Shown piece after piece: positions 41,973 through 51,200 of a stretch of 64,000 nucleotides of DNA. Where the stretch lies: contig NZ_SJPO01000009.1 in assembly GCF_007859935.1 (NCBI RefSeq), forward strand, positions 62,001-126,000, given 5' to 3'. The notes beneath the pieces are model-generated. The model had not been told where the DNA came from. It ran no database searches and worked only from the letters and a program-made list of their open reading frames with translations. The translations under genes and the position numbers were made by a program. How positions within the stretch are numbered: the stretch's first letter is position 1; each line of letters begins with the position of its first letter. Source of the DNA: Posidoniimonas polymericola (GTDB lineage: Bacteria > Planctomycetota > Planctomycetia > Pirellulales > Lacipirellulaceae).

Positions 41973-42566
41973 TCACTTCGCCTTGACGCTCTTGAGCATC
42001 TCGAGGTAGGCCTCCTTGTGCTTGGCGACCACCTGCTCGGGGCCGACCAGCTTAAAGAAGTAGTTGCCGGAGTCCTTGGTCTCGACGATGGCGGCCAGCA
42101 CGCGGTAGTCCTTCCGCTCTTCCTGCGGGCCGAACGGGCCGCGGGGGCTGTCCATGTAGTCGCCCGACAGGTCGACCCAGTGGGCCTTCATGCCGTTGGC
42201 GTCGAGTTCGTGCAGCTCGCCCGGCTTGCCTTCTTTGGGCCCTCCGTTCTTCGGCTCGTCGAGCCGGCTGAACTGGCCGACCCAGCGGCTAACGTTCTGC
42301 TCGATCGAGCCGCCCGAAGCCATCACCGTGAACCGGGCGGGGACGTCGAGCTCTTTGATCGCGACCGCAAACTCCTGCTCGATGATCCGGTTGCGGGGGG
42401 GCGCCTTCTTCCAGCTGGCGGGCGCCGCCATCGTGAGGTCGCCGTCGGCGAGCTCGACAATTGTTGGCTCTTGAGCAGCAGGCGCGTCGGCCACCGCGGC
42501 TTCCTGGGCCACGGCAGCGGCGGGCGACAACATCAGCGCGGCTGTAAGCAGAGAACGATAGGTCAT
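41973..42566 (-). CDS. Secreted protein of unknown function
   Basis: A 197-aa protein with a signal peptide (MTYRSLLTAALMLSPAAAVA, likely cut before QEAAVAD). ATG 42566 is chosen because upstream residues in the frame are Arg/Pro-rich and precede the signal. The mature protein is soluble: LTMAAPASWKKAPPRNRIIE, FTVMASGGSIEQNVSRWVGQ and NYFFKLVGPEQVVAKHKEAY. This pattern (a PASW/W-K start and a central GSIEQNVxRWxxQF) looks like small periplasmic lipid- or ligand-binding folds, but I do not recognise a named family with confidence. Confidence 0.7.
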   Translation of the reverse strand: MTYRSLLTAALMLSPAAAVAQEAAVADAPAAQEPTIVELADGDLTMAAPASWKKAPPRNRIIEQEFAVAIKELDVPARFTVMASGGSIEQNVSRWVGQFSRLDEPKNGGPKEGKPGELHELDANGMKAHWVDLSGDYMDSPRGPFGPQEERKDYRVLAAIVETKDSGNYFFKLVGPEQVVAKHKEAYLEMLKSVKAK

Positions 42567-42680
42567 CGTGCGGTGGCTCCGGTTGAGGGGGCGTCGGTTT
42601 GGCGGCGGGCGGCGTTGGGCGGCCGCCCTGCTCATCGTATCAGATTGGCCAATCGGCTTGGCGGACCGGTTTAGGGCCGG

Positions 42681-43739
42681 CTACTCGTTCATGCCGTCGT
42701 CGTTCATGGCGCCGTCACCCATTCCACCGTCATCCCTACCACCGTCGAACGGATCGCCCGGTTGGTCGCCCATTGGCTCGCCTGCCGCCGGTTCGACTTC
42801 GGCGGCGTCATCTTCGGCGACATTCGCCTCGGCTGCATTGTCCTCGGCTGGCGGGTCCATCGCCGAGCCGTCGGCTGCTGGCGCCGCGGCGGGCGGGCTG
42901 GCGGCGGGGAGCGGGTCGGCCGCTTTAGGGGGACGGTTCAGCACCACGATCAGTGCGACCGCGACACAGACCACCAGCAGCAGCAGGATGACCGACACGT
43001 ACACCTGCCGCTTTGCCGCGCGGCGCCGTTTCTCGACGTACTTGCTCGCGGCCGATTCCTTCTTCTCCTCGGCCGACGCGGCAGGGGCCGGACCGGGGAA
43101 CGCCGGCGGAGCCGCCAGCGGCAGTTCCGCCCGGGCGTCGGCCACGGGCCGCCACTCGGCCCAGCCGGTCCGCCAGACGTGCGCGTTGTCTTGCAGCAAC
43201 CCCTCGGCTTGCCAGCGGGCGACCTCCTCGGCGGGCGAGGGGCCAAGCTGCTCGCCGGCGACGGTCTGCAGGTGCCACACCGCCTGTGGCTGCGGCTCGG
43301 GCGCCGGGGGTGGCGGGGGAGGGGAGGGCGGCCCCGCGGCGCCGGCGCCGGGCGCTGAGGGCGCCGGTTCGGCCGGCGGCGAAGCCTGCGATGCGGTGGA
43401 CGGCGAAGCCTGCGGGGCGGCAGGCCGCACGGGCCGCGCCTTCGGGATCGCCTTGGGGATTGCCGCCGGCTTGGCGGGCTGCGGTGGCGGGGCCAGGATG
43501 CTCTCGCCCCGGGCGGAGGCCTCGGGGTCGAAGGCCGCAGCCGGCGATGGGTCCTTTGGCGCAGCTTGCGGCGAGCCTCGGTGCGCAGCCTCCGGCGCGG
43601 CCGCGGGACCGGAGTCCTGCGGTTGCGGGGTCGGGATCTGGACGCGGGCGTTGCACTCGGGGCAGATCCCGGTCTGGCCAGCAAGTTGCGTTTTCACGTG
43701 CAGCTTGTGGCCGTTCGGGCACTGAAAGCGGATTCCCAT
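42681..43739 (-). CDS. Zinc-ribbon and GYF-like domain membrane protein
   Basis: A 352-aa protein. The N terminus MGIRFQCPNGHKLHVKTQLA followed by GICPECNARVQIP forms a zinc-binding module (CPxGH...CPxC) frequent in planctomycetes. A long Ala/Pro-rich linker follows. A GYF_2-like domain (AVWHLQTVAGEQLGPSPAEE, VWRTGWAEWRPVAD) is at ~residues 155-205. Next come a basic stretch, one transmembrane helix (VYVSVILLLLVVCVAVALIV) and an acidic Asp/Gly/Met tail. The zinc and GYF parts would face the cytoplasm. Function unknown. Confidence 0.8.
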   Translation of the reverse strand: MGIRFQCPNGHKLHVKTQLAGQTGICPECNARVQIPTPQPQDSGPAAAPEAAHRGSPQAAPKDPSPAAAFDPEASARGESILAPPPQPAKPAAIPKAIPKARPVRPAAPQASPSTASQASPPAEPAPSAPGAGAAGPPSPPPPPPAPEPQPQAVWHLQTVAGEQLGPSPAEEVARWQAEGLLQDNAHVWRTGWAEWRPVADARAELPLAAPPAFPGPAPAASAEEKKESAASKYVEKRRRAAKRQVYVSVILLLLVVCVAVALIVVLNRPPKAADPLPAASPPAAAPAADGSAMDPPAEDNAAEANVAEDDAAEVEPAAGEPMGDQPGDPFDGGRDDGGMGDGAMNDDGMNE

Positions 43740-44056
43740 GGCGCCTGGGGCGGTGGTTGCAGAAGGGACGGAACTCCTTTGCCAGTATAACCCTGCACAA
43801 CGGCGACCGGCGCCGGCGGGGCCGAAATCCCCATTGCCGGACCGGCTGGCGCGGTGCTACGGTTTAGAACGGCTAGGAAGACCAGGAATCCACGCCGGGC
43901 GCCGATCGATTGCTGGTGCCAGACGAAATGAATCCGTAGACTGGGAGTTGCGGACCTTCGCACGAAACGCGGGCGTGCCGCACCGACCAGCTGGGCCTTT
44001 GCCCTCACGCATGAATCGTGCGTGGACCTTTGATTCTTCCCCGAGACGACACAAGC
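43740..44056. other. Divergent intergenic region; no gene seen
   Basis: It separates the GYF-like gene from the ClpP-like gene. An imperfect inverted repeat TCACGCATGAATCGTGCGTG (~44006-44025) lies shortly before the ClpP-like start and could be a regulator site. No convincing promoter hexamers were found. Confidence 0.5.
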
Positions 44057-44680
44057 ATGGATCAATCACAAGAACCCGAAGGTCCCTTGGAGATCGCGAT
44101 CGTCGGCGACCTGACCGACAACGAGAGCGACCTGACCGAGAAGCTGCTCGGCGTCGAGCCCGGGGGCGAGTGCCTGATCTACTTCGACTCGCCCGGCGGC
44201 AGCCCCTACTGCGCGATGAGCCTGATGACGCTCATCCGGATGCGGCGGATCCGCGCGACCGGCATCGTGACCGGCGAGTGCTCGTCCGCCGCGCTGTGGC
44301 CGTTCGCCGCCTGCGAGCGCCGCATCGTTACCCCGTACAGCGTGCTGCTGTTCCACCCCATGCGGTGGCAGAGCGAAGAGAACGTCGGCCTGTCCGAGGC
44401 GGCCGAGTGGGCCCGCCACTTCGGCCAGCTCGAGCGCGAGATGGACGACCTGCTCGGCGAGCTGTTCGGCGTGTCGCCGGAGCTGATGGCCAAGTGGATC
44501 AGCCCGGGACGCTACGTCTCGGGCGGCGAGGTCGCCGAGGCCGGCATGGCCGAGCTGGTCCGCTTCAACGACCTGCACAAGATCGGCGACATGTTCAACG
44601 CCGCCGAGTCCGACAACCACCCCCAATCCAACGGGCGGCTGAAGGCCCACATGCCGGCGGAGGACCGTCGAGCAAACTGA
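44057..44680 (+). CDS. ClpP-like serine protease, catalytic Asp apparently missing
   Basis: A 207-aa protein of the ClpP/crotonase fold. ATG 44057 (MDQSQEPEGPLEIAIVGDLT) is chosen over 44018. The oxyanion Gly-rich loop is YFDSPGGSPYCAMSLMTLIR. The catalytic Ser region is TGECSSAALWPFAACERRIV (ClpP GxxxS), and the catalytic His is in VLLFHPMRW. Where ClpP has its Asp (DRD-x-[FW] before SAEEA), this protein has SPGRYVSGGEVAEAGMAEL, with no Asp. It may be a non-ClpP serine hydrolase with a Ser-His dyad, or inactive. No clpX is adjacent. The lipoprotein gene follows after 22 bases. Confidence 0.75.
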   Translation: MDQSQEPEGPLEIAIVGDLTDNESDLTEKLLGVEPGGECLIYFDSPGGSPYCAMSLMTLIRMRRIRATGIVTGECSSAALWPFAACERRIVTPYSVLLFHPMRWQSEENVGLSEAAEWARHFGQLEREMDDLLGELFGVSPELMAKWISPGRYVSGGEVAEAGMAELVRFNDLHKIGDMFNAAESDNHPQSNGRLKAHMPAEDRRAN

Positions 44681-44702
44681 GCCGCCGCGTCAGGAGGTCA
44701 GG

Positions 44703-46037
44703 ATGACCCGTTCTATGCTGCCGCCGGGCGCAAGAAGCCGCCGGGCTTGGTGGCGTCTGCTTGCTACGGCGCTCGTGCTGGCCGGCTGCGGCCCCGCCGA
44801 GCCCGACCTCGAGACCAAGGTGCTGCGGGCGGCCAAGCTCGAGGGCGCCGCCCGCTCCGACCTGCCCGAGCTGGCCGCCGCGATCGCAGCGATCCGCACC
44901 AACGAGGCGACGCCCACCGACCTCTCGGCGCCGCCGCCCGAACCGGCCGTCAACGCCGCCGCGGTGCTGGCCGACAAGCTCACCGACGCCGACCGGCTGC
45001 GGGTGATGCCGCAGCTCGACGAGCTGCTGCGGTTCGAACGCGGCGTCCCCTCGACCGAACAACTCCAGGCGGCCCACCGACTGCTGCGGGACGAGTCGGA
45101 GCTGCTCGAGCTCTGCAACCGGGCCGCCGAGCTGCCGCGGTGCGGGTCCGGGGTGAGGTTCGAGCGGGGCTTCTTCGACCGCTTCGGGATGCTCGACGAC
45201 GCGACGCTCGCCGCGCGGATGCACCTGCTGGCGGCGCACGTCGCGATGCACGACGGCGAGCGCACCGCGATGCTCGATCAGCTCCGCCACGCCACACAGT
45301 GGATCCAGTGGCTGGCCCGCGAGCCGCGGCTCGAGGCGCGGGTGCAGGCGGCGTGGCTGCGGCTGCAGTGGTTCGCGGCGGTCTCGCTGGCGTTAGACCG
45401 CCCCGCCCCCGAACGCGACTACGTCGCGGTGTTCGACCAGATCCGCGCGCAGCTGAGGGCCTGGCCCCCCGACCGCGACGCGCTGGTCGGCGACCGCGCC
45501 CTGACGCTGCACGCCTACGAGTCGATCCGCCTGGGGATGATCGACCGCGTCATCACCGGCGACGAGAAGAAGCAGCTCGAGCGCGACGGCTGGCTCGCCA
45601 AGGTCAAGGCGATGGACCAGCGCTCGCTCGACCAGGACGAGCTGTTCTACCTGCGGGCGATGAACGAGATCATCGACCTGTCCGACAAGCCGTACCACCA
45701 GCGGGTCGAACCGCTGTCGGAGGTCCTCGCCCGGACCCGGCCCGACGCCGACGTCGACGACGCGCAGCCGCTGCCGCCGCTCGCGACGCGGCTGTTCCTG
45801 ATCGGCCTGGGGGACGCCATCGAGCTGATCGCCCGCGACCGCGCGCTCGCCGAGGGGTGGTTGCTGACCGTGGCGAGCGCCGCCGGCTTCGACATGCCGC
45901 CGTACCGGACCAACCCGCTCAACAACCGGCCCTACGAGGCGACCCGCGACGCCGACGGCGTGGTGATGCAGCTGAACGACCTCAGCGTGCCCAACCCGCG
46001 GGTTGCGATCCCGCTGGACACCGGCATCGGGCCTTAG
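44703..46037 (+). CDS. Putative lipoprotein, helical, unknown function
   Basis: A 444-aa protein. A good Shine-Dalgarno (AGGAGG at 44692-44697) lies 5 bases before ATG 44703. The N terminus ends in LATALVLAGCGPAEPD, a clear lipobox (LAGC), so it is probably anchored in the outer or inner membrane. The rest is helical with Leu/Arg/Asp-rich repeats (LLRDESELLELCNRAAELPR; RERDYVAVFDQIRAQLRAW-like segments) and no recognised domain. The C terminus has a short beta stretch (VVMQLNDLSVPNPRVAIPLD). It is probably cotranscribed with the ClpP-like gene. Confidence 0.72.
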   Translation: MTRSMLPPGARSRRAWWRLLATALVLAGCGPAEPDLETKVLRAAKLEGAARSDLPELAAAIAAIRTNEATPTDLSAPPPEPAVNAAAVLADKLTDADRLRVMPQLDELLRFERGVPSTEQLQAAHRLLRDESELLELCNRAAELPRCGSGVRFERGFFDRFGMLDDATLAARMHLLAAHVAMHDGERTAMLDQLRHATQWIQWLAREPRLEARVQAAWLRLQWFAAVSLALDRPAPERDYVAVFDQIRAQLRAWPPDRDALVGDRALTLHAYESIRLGMIDRVITGDEKKQLERDGWLAKVKAMDQRSLDQDELFYLRAMNEIIDLSDKPYHQRVEPLSEVLARTRPDADVDDAQPLPPLATRLFLIGLGDAIELIARDRALAEGWLLTVASAAGFDMPPYRTNPLNNRPYEATRDADGVVMQLNDLSVPNPRVAIPLDTGIGP

Positions 46038-46089
46038 TGGGCCCCACGAAGCGGGCCCCTCATCGTTGGCTCAAAGTTCAACGCGGCGG

Positions 46090-46746
46090 TTACGTAGACA
46101 GCGGCGTGGGCGCCGCCCGCAGCCGCGACGCGACCTCCCGCGCCCGCGGTGCGGCGAGCTCGCCCGGCCCGACCGCCAGCGACAGCATCGCCCGGCGGAT
46201 CACGCCCTTCTCCATAAACAGGTCGAACAGCCGCCAGCGCGACTCGCAGGCCGACGCTTCGAGCTCGGGAGCGGCGGCGGCGCCGAGGTCGCCGGGCTGG
46301 ATGGTCTCGACCGCGGACCAGTCGCGCTCGGGCGAGGTGACCAGCGTGCCGAGGAACGCCGACTCGTCGAGCGGCGTCATCACCGCCGCGTCGAACCGAG
46401 ACTCTACCTGGTAGACTGGGTGCGTGTCGAGCTTGTGTGTGCGGATCGAGACCACCAGGCTGATGTCGGTCTGAGCGGCTTCCTGCTCGCAGCGCCAGTA
46501 GACCTGCGTGTGGAACGGGAAGCCCTCGTGCGGGCCGTACTCGATCACGAGGTCGGCGCCACGGATATAGGCGTCTTGCACCCGTGGCGCGGGCTGACCG
46601 ACCGGCGACCACGCCCAGAGCTTGGGCGAGGCCACAACGCCACCCTGGAGCGTGAGTTTCGCGCCGTCTTGCGGCGCGGTCGGGTTGAGGCAGAGCTGCA
46701 ACGCGTCGTTAGTAAAGACGGCCTCTTCCGTGGTGAGCTGCCACAC
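46090..46746 (-). CDS. Conserved-looking hypothetical protein, beta-rich
   Basis: A 218-aa unrecognised protein with no signal peptide or transmembrane helix. It starts MWQLTTEEAVFTNDALQLCL and includes LVIEYGPHEGFPFHTQVYWR and FDLFMEKGVIRRAMLSLAVG. It appears folded and mixed alpha/beta. A candidate transcript with an intrinsic terminator lies ~120-270 bases upstream on the same strand, which could make this gene subject to attenuation. It converges with the lipoprotein gene, with ~50 bases between. Confidence 0.65.
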   Translation of the reverse strand: MWQLTTEEAVFTNDALQLCLNPTAPQDGAKLTLQGGVVASPKLWAWSPVGQPAPRVQDAYIRGADLVIEYGPHEGFPFHTQVYWRCEQEAAQTDISLVVSIRTHKLDTHPVYQVESRFDAAVMTPLDESAFLGTLVTSPERDWSAVETIQPGDLGAAAAPELEASACESRWRLFDLFMEKGVIRRAMLSLAVGPGELAAPRAREVASRLRAAPTPLST

Positions 46747-46864
46747 GTGGTTGTCGCTCCTCGGTTTCTATTTCCAGAGTTCGACTGCTGGAGTTCTGCT
46801 TATTGGGGAGCCCTCGACGGCGCTCTGCTGCCAGGCGGCAGCGCGACGCGGGTGGCGTGGGCGC

Positions 46865-46906
46865 AATAAAAAACCCCGCCGAACACCCGAGGGTGTTGCG
46901 ACGGGG
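46865..46906 (-). terminator. Intrinsic terminator of the candidate small RNA
   Basis: On the minus strand, CCCCGTCGCAACACC-CTC-GGTGTT-CGGCGGGG folds into a stem (46874-46906) and is followed by GTTTTTTATT (46865-46873). The stem has strong GC ends and the T-run is long, so termination is expected. Confidence 0.85.
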
Positions 46907-47018
46907 CCGGAACAGAGAAGAGGCCGTTGTGCTTACGCTGAGATATGAAAGGTATTAGGCAATCGCCTGCCGCAAATCTGCGGGGGTTCGTCCGTGACAG
47001 CCGGCCCCCTCTTCTCCA
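46865..47018 (-). ncRNA. Candidate small RNA or attenuator leader (~154 nt)
   Basis: On the minus strand, a promoter at 47025-47052 predicts a start near 47018, and the intrinsic terminator at 46865-46906 predicts the end. The transcript has paired segments: GAGAAGAGG (47008-47016) with CCTCTTCTC (46915-46923), and GGGGCCGG (47001-47008) with CCGGCCCC (46903-46910). These two pairings cross, and the second overlaps the terminator stem, so they may be alternatives. In between are small hairpins CCGCA-GATT-TGCGG and AGGC-GATT-GCCT, both with GATT loops. No ORF is evident. I cannot match it to 6S, SRP, tmRNA or RNase P RNA by eye. Confidence 0.6.
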
Positions 47019-47024
47019 TCAGAG

Positions 47025-47052
47025 ATGATACCAGAACCGACCGAAATGTCCA
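47025..47052 (-). promoter_or_regulatory. Sigma-70-type promoter upstream of the candidate small RNA
   Basis: On the minus strand, TGGACA (plus 47047-47052) is a -35 with one mismatch and TATCAT (47025-47030) is a -10 with one mismatch, separated by 16 bases. The predicted start is near 47018. Confidence 0.6.
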
Positions 47053-47289
47053 GACTTTTGTCACTTCAAACTGGGGCGGGAATGTGCCAAACTGCTGTCA
47101 AAACGGCCTTAACTCTCGCCTGGGAAGGGTTTACGGAAAGAGCTGTTTTTGACTCCCCAAATCGCTCGCCGCGACAATTGCCGCCCCGAAGCTCCGAAAA
47201 CGCCCCTCGCGGCGGCCCAATCGGAATTGTCGGCGGTCCTACCAATCCTGATCGCCCTGCCCAGCAGGGCTTATTCCCCGAGGGCACCT

Positions 47290-48081
47290 GTGGACGCGAA
47301 TTTTTTCTCCGAGCTTGCAGCTGTGGCAAAGCAAGCAGGGCGCGCCGGCGGGCAGCGGCTGATGGAGCTCCGCGACTCGTTTGAGGTCTCGGAGAAGGGG
47401 AGCTTCGACTTCGTGACCAACGCCGACATCGCCTCGCAGAAGGCGGTTTTCGAGTGCATCAGCGACTCGTACCCCTACCATCTGCTGATGGGCGAGGAAG
47501 GCGACACGCACGGCCCCCCCGCCGACGACGAGTCAATTGTGTGGGTGGTCGACCCGCTGGACGGCACCACGAACTACCTGCACCAGTTCCCGTTTTTCGC
47601 GGTCTCGATCGCGGCGGTGCAGGCGTCGCGGCCGCGGGCGGCGTGCGTCTACGACCCGCTGCACGACGACTTCTACTGGGCCGCCGAAGGCGCCGGCGCC
47701 TGGCGCAATGAGGAACGGCTGCAGGTCAGCGGCGCCGAGCGGCTGAGCGACTCGCTGCTCTCGATGAGCCTGCCCCCGCAGGTGGCGAGCGACTCGCCCG
47801 ACCTGCTTGACTTCTTGAACCTGGTGCGGGAGTGCCAGGCGATCCGCCGGACCGGCTCGGCCGCCATGAACCTGGCCCTGCTGGCCGCCGGCAAGATCGA
47901 CGGCTACTGGGCCCGGCAGATCAAGCCGTGGGACGTCGCGGCGGGGGTTTTGCTGATCCAAGAGGCCGGTGGCGTCGTATCCAACCCAGTAGGCGATCCG
48001 TTCGACCTGTGGCAGGCAAATCTAACCGCGGCCTGCTCGGCGGGCGTTCACCATGAGCTGGTTTCTCACCTCAGCCGCTAG
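47290..48081 (+). CDS. Inositol monophosphatase family protein
   Basis: A 263-aa IMPase-fold phosphatase. GTG 47290 (reading VDANFFSELAAVAKQ) gives the normal N terminus and has GAGGG just upstream. The 47 residues added by ATG 47149 are Pro/Arg-rich and non-conserved. Metal-site motifs: MGEEGDTHGP (GEE), VVDPLDGTTNYLHQFP (DPxDGTxN) and IKPWDVAAGVLLIQEAGGVV (WDxAAG). Substrates could be inositol phosphates or related polyols, or the protein may act like SuhB; this cannot be told from sequence. It is divergent from the candidate small RNA. Confidence 0.93.
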   Translation: MDANFFSELAAVAKQAGRAGGQRLMELRDSFEVSEKGSFDFVTNADIASQKAVFECISDSYPYHLLMGEEGDTHGPPADDESIVWVVDPLDGTTNYLHQFPFFAVSIAAVQASRPRAACVYDPLHDDFYWAAEGAGAWRNEERLQVSGAERLSDSLLSMSLPPQVASDSPDLLDFLNLVRECQAIRRTGSAAMNLALLAAGKIDGYWARQIKPWDVAAGVLLIQEAGGVVSNPVGDPFDLWQANLTAACSAGVHHELVSHLSR

Positions 48082-48259
48082 CGGATGCGACGGCTGCGAC
48101 GGTTATCCGGCGGCCTTTTGTACGCCCGCTCCGCCAGGCGGGCCCAGGAGGCCCCTTCCGTTTTGAGGGCCTGGGGCCGCTCGGTAGGATAGGTAGCTGA
48201 GGGCGTCTACCTGCATGGCGGGGCGCCCGCGGTGCGTCTCACCCTTCGGCTCTTCTTTG

Positions 48260-51200
48260 ATGTCCAGCGTCCCAGCCTCAGCCCCGCCGCCAACCGTGCT
48301 CCGCCGAGCCGCGGCGGCCGCCTGCGCGACGCTGCTGCTATTGCTGGCGATCGGCAGTCAGGTAGCGGCCCAACCCGAAGCTGAGACCACCCCCGCAACC
48401 GACGCCCCCGCGGCATCCCCCCAAGCCAGCGACCCCGGGCTCACTGCGCCGCCGCCCGCCGGCCCCGACACCACCATCTGGATCAACGACGCCGGCGCGC
48501 CACGCCCGGTCGTCGGGGTCAGCTACGACGAGTTCGCCAAGGCGTGGCGGGCCTACCAGCAGGGCGACGAGTCGCCGGCCGGGCCGCGGTACACCCTGAC
48601 CCGCGTCAGCGCCGATGGCCGCCAGGTGAACGGCCACGCGGCGATCGATGTCACGATCGAGCTGACCCTCCACACCGACGGCCGCGTCGAGGCCCCGATC
48701 GGCTTTAACGGCGCGGTGCTCGACCAGCTCCCAACCGGCCTCGGCGCGGACGACACCTTTGGCTACTCCGAGCAAGCCGAGGCCTACACGGTCGCGCTCT
48801 CCGGGGGCGGCAAGCGGACGCTGAAGCTGTCGCTCTTGGCGCCGATCCGCACGACCGGCCAGGTGAACGAACTCTCGCTCTCGCTCCCCAGGGCGACCGT
48901 GTCGGAGCTTGGGCTGCAGCTCAACGGCCGCGCGACCGACGTGCTGCCGCTCGACGACGCGCTGTTGTCGGTCGACCAGACCGACGCCGGCGCCCGGCTC
49001 TCCGTGACCGGCGGCGTTGGCCGCCTGCGGCTGCGGTGGCGGAGCCCCGACCAGGCGCAGGCCGCCGCCCAGTCCGTGCTCGACGCCGAGGGCGAGGTCC
49101 TCTGCGTTGTCGACGGCGGCGGCGTCAAGTCGACCACGCGGCTCAGCGTGCGGAGCTACGGCGGCGAGTTCGAACGCTTCACTGTCCGGCTGCCGCGCGG
49201 GGCCAGGCTGGTGCGGGCCGAGGGGGCCGAGAACACCCTCGCGCGCATCGAACAGAGCGCCGACAGCAAGACCTGCTCGGTGCTGCTCCCTGAGAAGACG
49301 GCCGGGCCGGTCTCGGTCGAGCTGATCACCGAGCAGCCGATCGGGGGTGGCGGCGTAGGGAGCGAACCGCCCAACGGCTCGAGCGTCGACCTGGCGGGCT
49401 TCGAGGTGATCGGCGCCGTGCGCCAGGGGGGCTACCAGGCGATCGTCGTCGACGAAGACACCCAGCTGCGGTGGGGCGACCTCCGCGGCGCGCGACGGGT
49501 CGCGGTCGAGGAGCTGCCGCCGTCGCTGTCGGCGGCGGGCGTGGCCCACGCGGTCCGCTTCTTCCGCGGCGACTGCCGCATCCCGATTGAGGTCAGCCAG
49601 CGCGAGACCCGCATCCAGGTCTCGCCCAGCTACCACCTCGAGATCCTGCCCGACGTCGCGCTGCTGCACGTCACGACCCGCTACCAGATTATCGGCGCGC
49701 CGGTGCTCGACTTCAGCTACAACCTCAACGACTGGACCCAGCTCACCGCCGACCCGATCGAGCCCGCCGAGCTGATCGACTCCAGCTCCTACGGGCAGTG
49801 GGACGAGGGCGTGCTCGACATCCCGCTGACCCGCCCGCAGGCCGGCAACCTGACGGTCAGCTTCCACGCCCGCAAGCAGGAGCTGCTGCCGGATGGTTCG
49901 GCCTTCAGCTTCGTGCTGCCGCAGCCGCGGCGGCCGGCGCCGTTCACGCTCGACCGGCGGCAGCTGCGGGTCACGGTCGACCCGAGCCTGCGGCTGTCGA
50001 TCGACCCCAGCACCTTCGAGACCCTCGAGCCGGCGCCCGCGACCAACGACCAAGCGGCCGCCGACGGCGGCGGGCAGACCTTCGAGTTCCGCGACGACGC
50101 CTACGCCCTGCTGCCGGGCCAGCCGATGCGGCTGGTCGGGAAGATCACCCGCCGCGCGGGCGAGCTGCACTCGCACGCCGCCAAGACCGACGTCACGCTC
50201 TACTCGGAGTCGGCGTCAGTCCTGCAGCAGTTCGACCTGGAGGTCCGCAAGCAGCCGCTCGACCAGATCGCGTTCACGCTGCCCAAGGAGCTGCCGGTCG
50301 ATACTGAGCTGGCCTTCGAGCTCGAGACCGCGTCGCGCTCCGCCAACGACGCGCCGGAGACCACCCTCTACGAAAAGCTTGACGCGACCGTTGACCCCAC
50401 GACGCGGCGGGTCAACGTTAGACTGCCGCGTCCCTGGCTCGGTGCGCTCAACCTGAACGTCTACTACTCGCTCGACCAGGGCGCCGACAGCATCGCCGCC
50501 GGCCGCGCGATGAGCCTGCCGCTGCTGACCCCGCGCGGCGTGCCGCGGATCTCGTTCGACGCGGCCGTCTACGCGCCGGGCGAGGCCGAGCTCAAACTCG
50601 ACGCGGCGTCCGCGGGCTGGGACGTCGACGAGTCGGCCGCCGGACGCCTCAAGGTCCGCGGGACGAGGGCCTCGGGGACGCTACGCGTGTCGACCGCGCC
50701 GCAGCGCAGGCTCCTCGAGGCGCAGCCGATCGTGACCCGAGTGCTGCGGCAGAGCTGGCGGCGGGGGTCGACCCTGCAGCAGCGTTCGGCCTGGCAGGTC
50801 GTCGGCGCTGGCGGCGAGGTGCGGCTGAAGCTGCCCACCGGCGTCGACCCGGCTTCGGTGCTGTTCCATGTCGACGGCGTCCGCGCCCCGCTGCCCGAGC
50901 CCCGGGACAACGGCGAGCTGCGTATCGCGTTGCCGGCGGACCTGACTGGCGATGGGGGGGCGCACACCATCGAGGCCCGCCGGGTCGACCGCCTGTCGTC
51001 GGAGAGCGGCGGCAGGATGACGCTCCGCCCACTTCAGCTGCTGGGGGACGACAGCCAAGCGTTCTGCTACTGGCAGGTGATCCTGCCGAGCGACCGCTGG
51101 CTGGTGGGGGCCCCGAAGGACCTGCGACCGGCGTGGCGTGTCGGCTGGTCCCGCGGCCGGCTCCGCCGGCTGCCGGCCAAGAACGCGGACGACCTCGAAA

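Noticed and set aside
46920..47010. tRNA-like GGTTCGTCC segment near the candidate small RNA
   Set aside because: No acceptor, D or anticodon arms can be formed around it on either strand.
46865..47018. Candidate RNA being 6S, SRP, tmRNA or RNase P RNA
   Set aside because: The length and visible motifs do not match any of these: no SRP apical GGTCAGG/GGAA loop and no RNase P or tmRNA signatures.
47040..47110. ACTTTTGTCA near 47054 as another copy of the dispersed element
   Set aside because: The last base of the core differs and no inverted GGACAAAA partner lies within 40 bases.
47149..47289. Longer start of the inositol monophosphatase gene
   Set aside because: The added residues are Pro/Arg-rich and not part of the family; GTG 47290 has an SD-like GAGGG.
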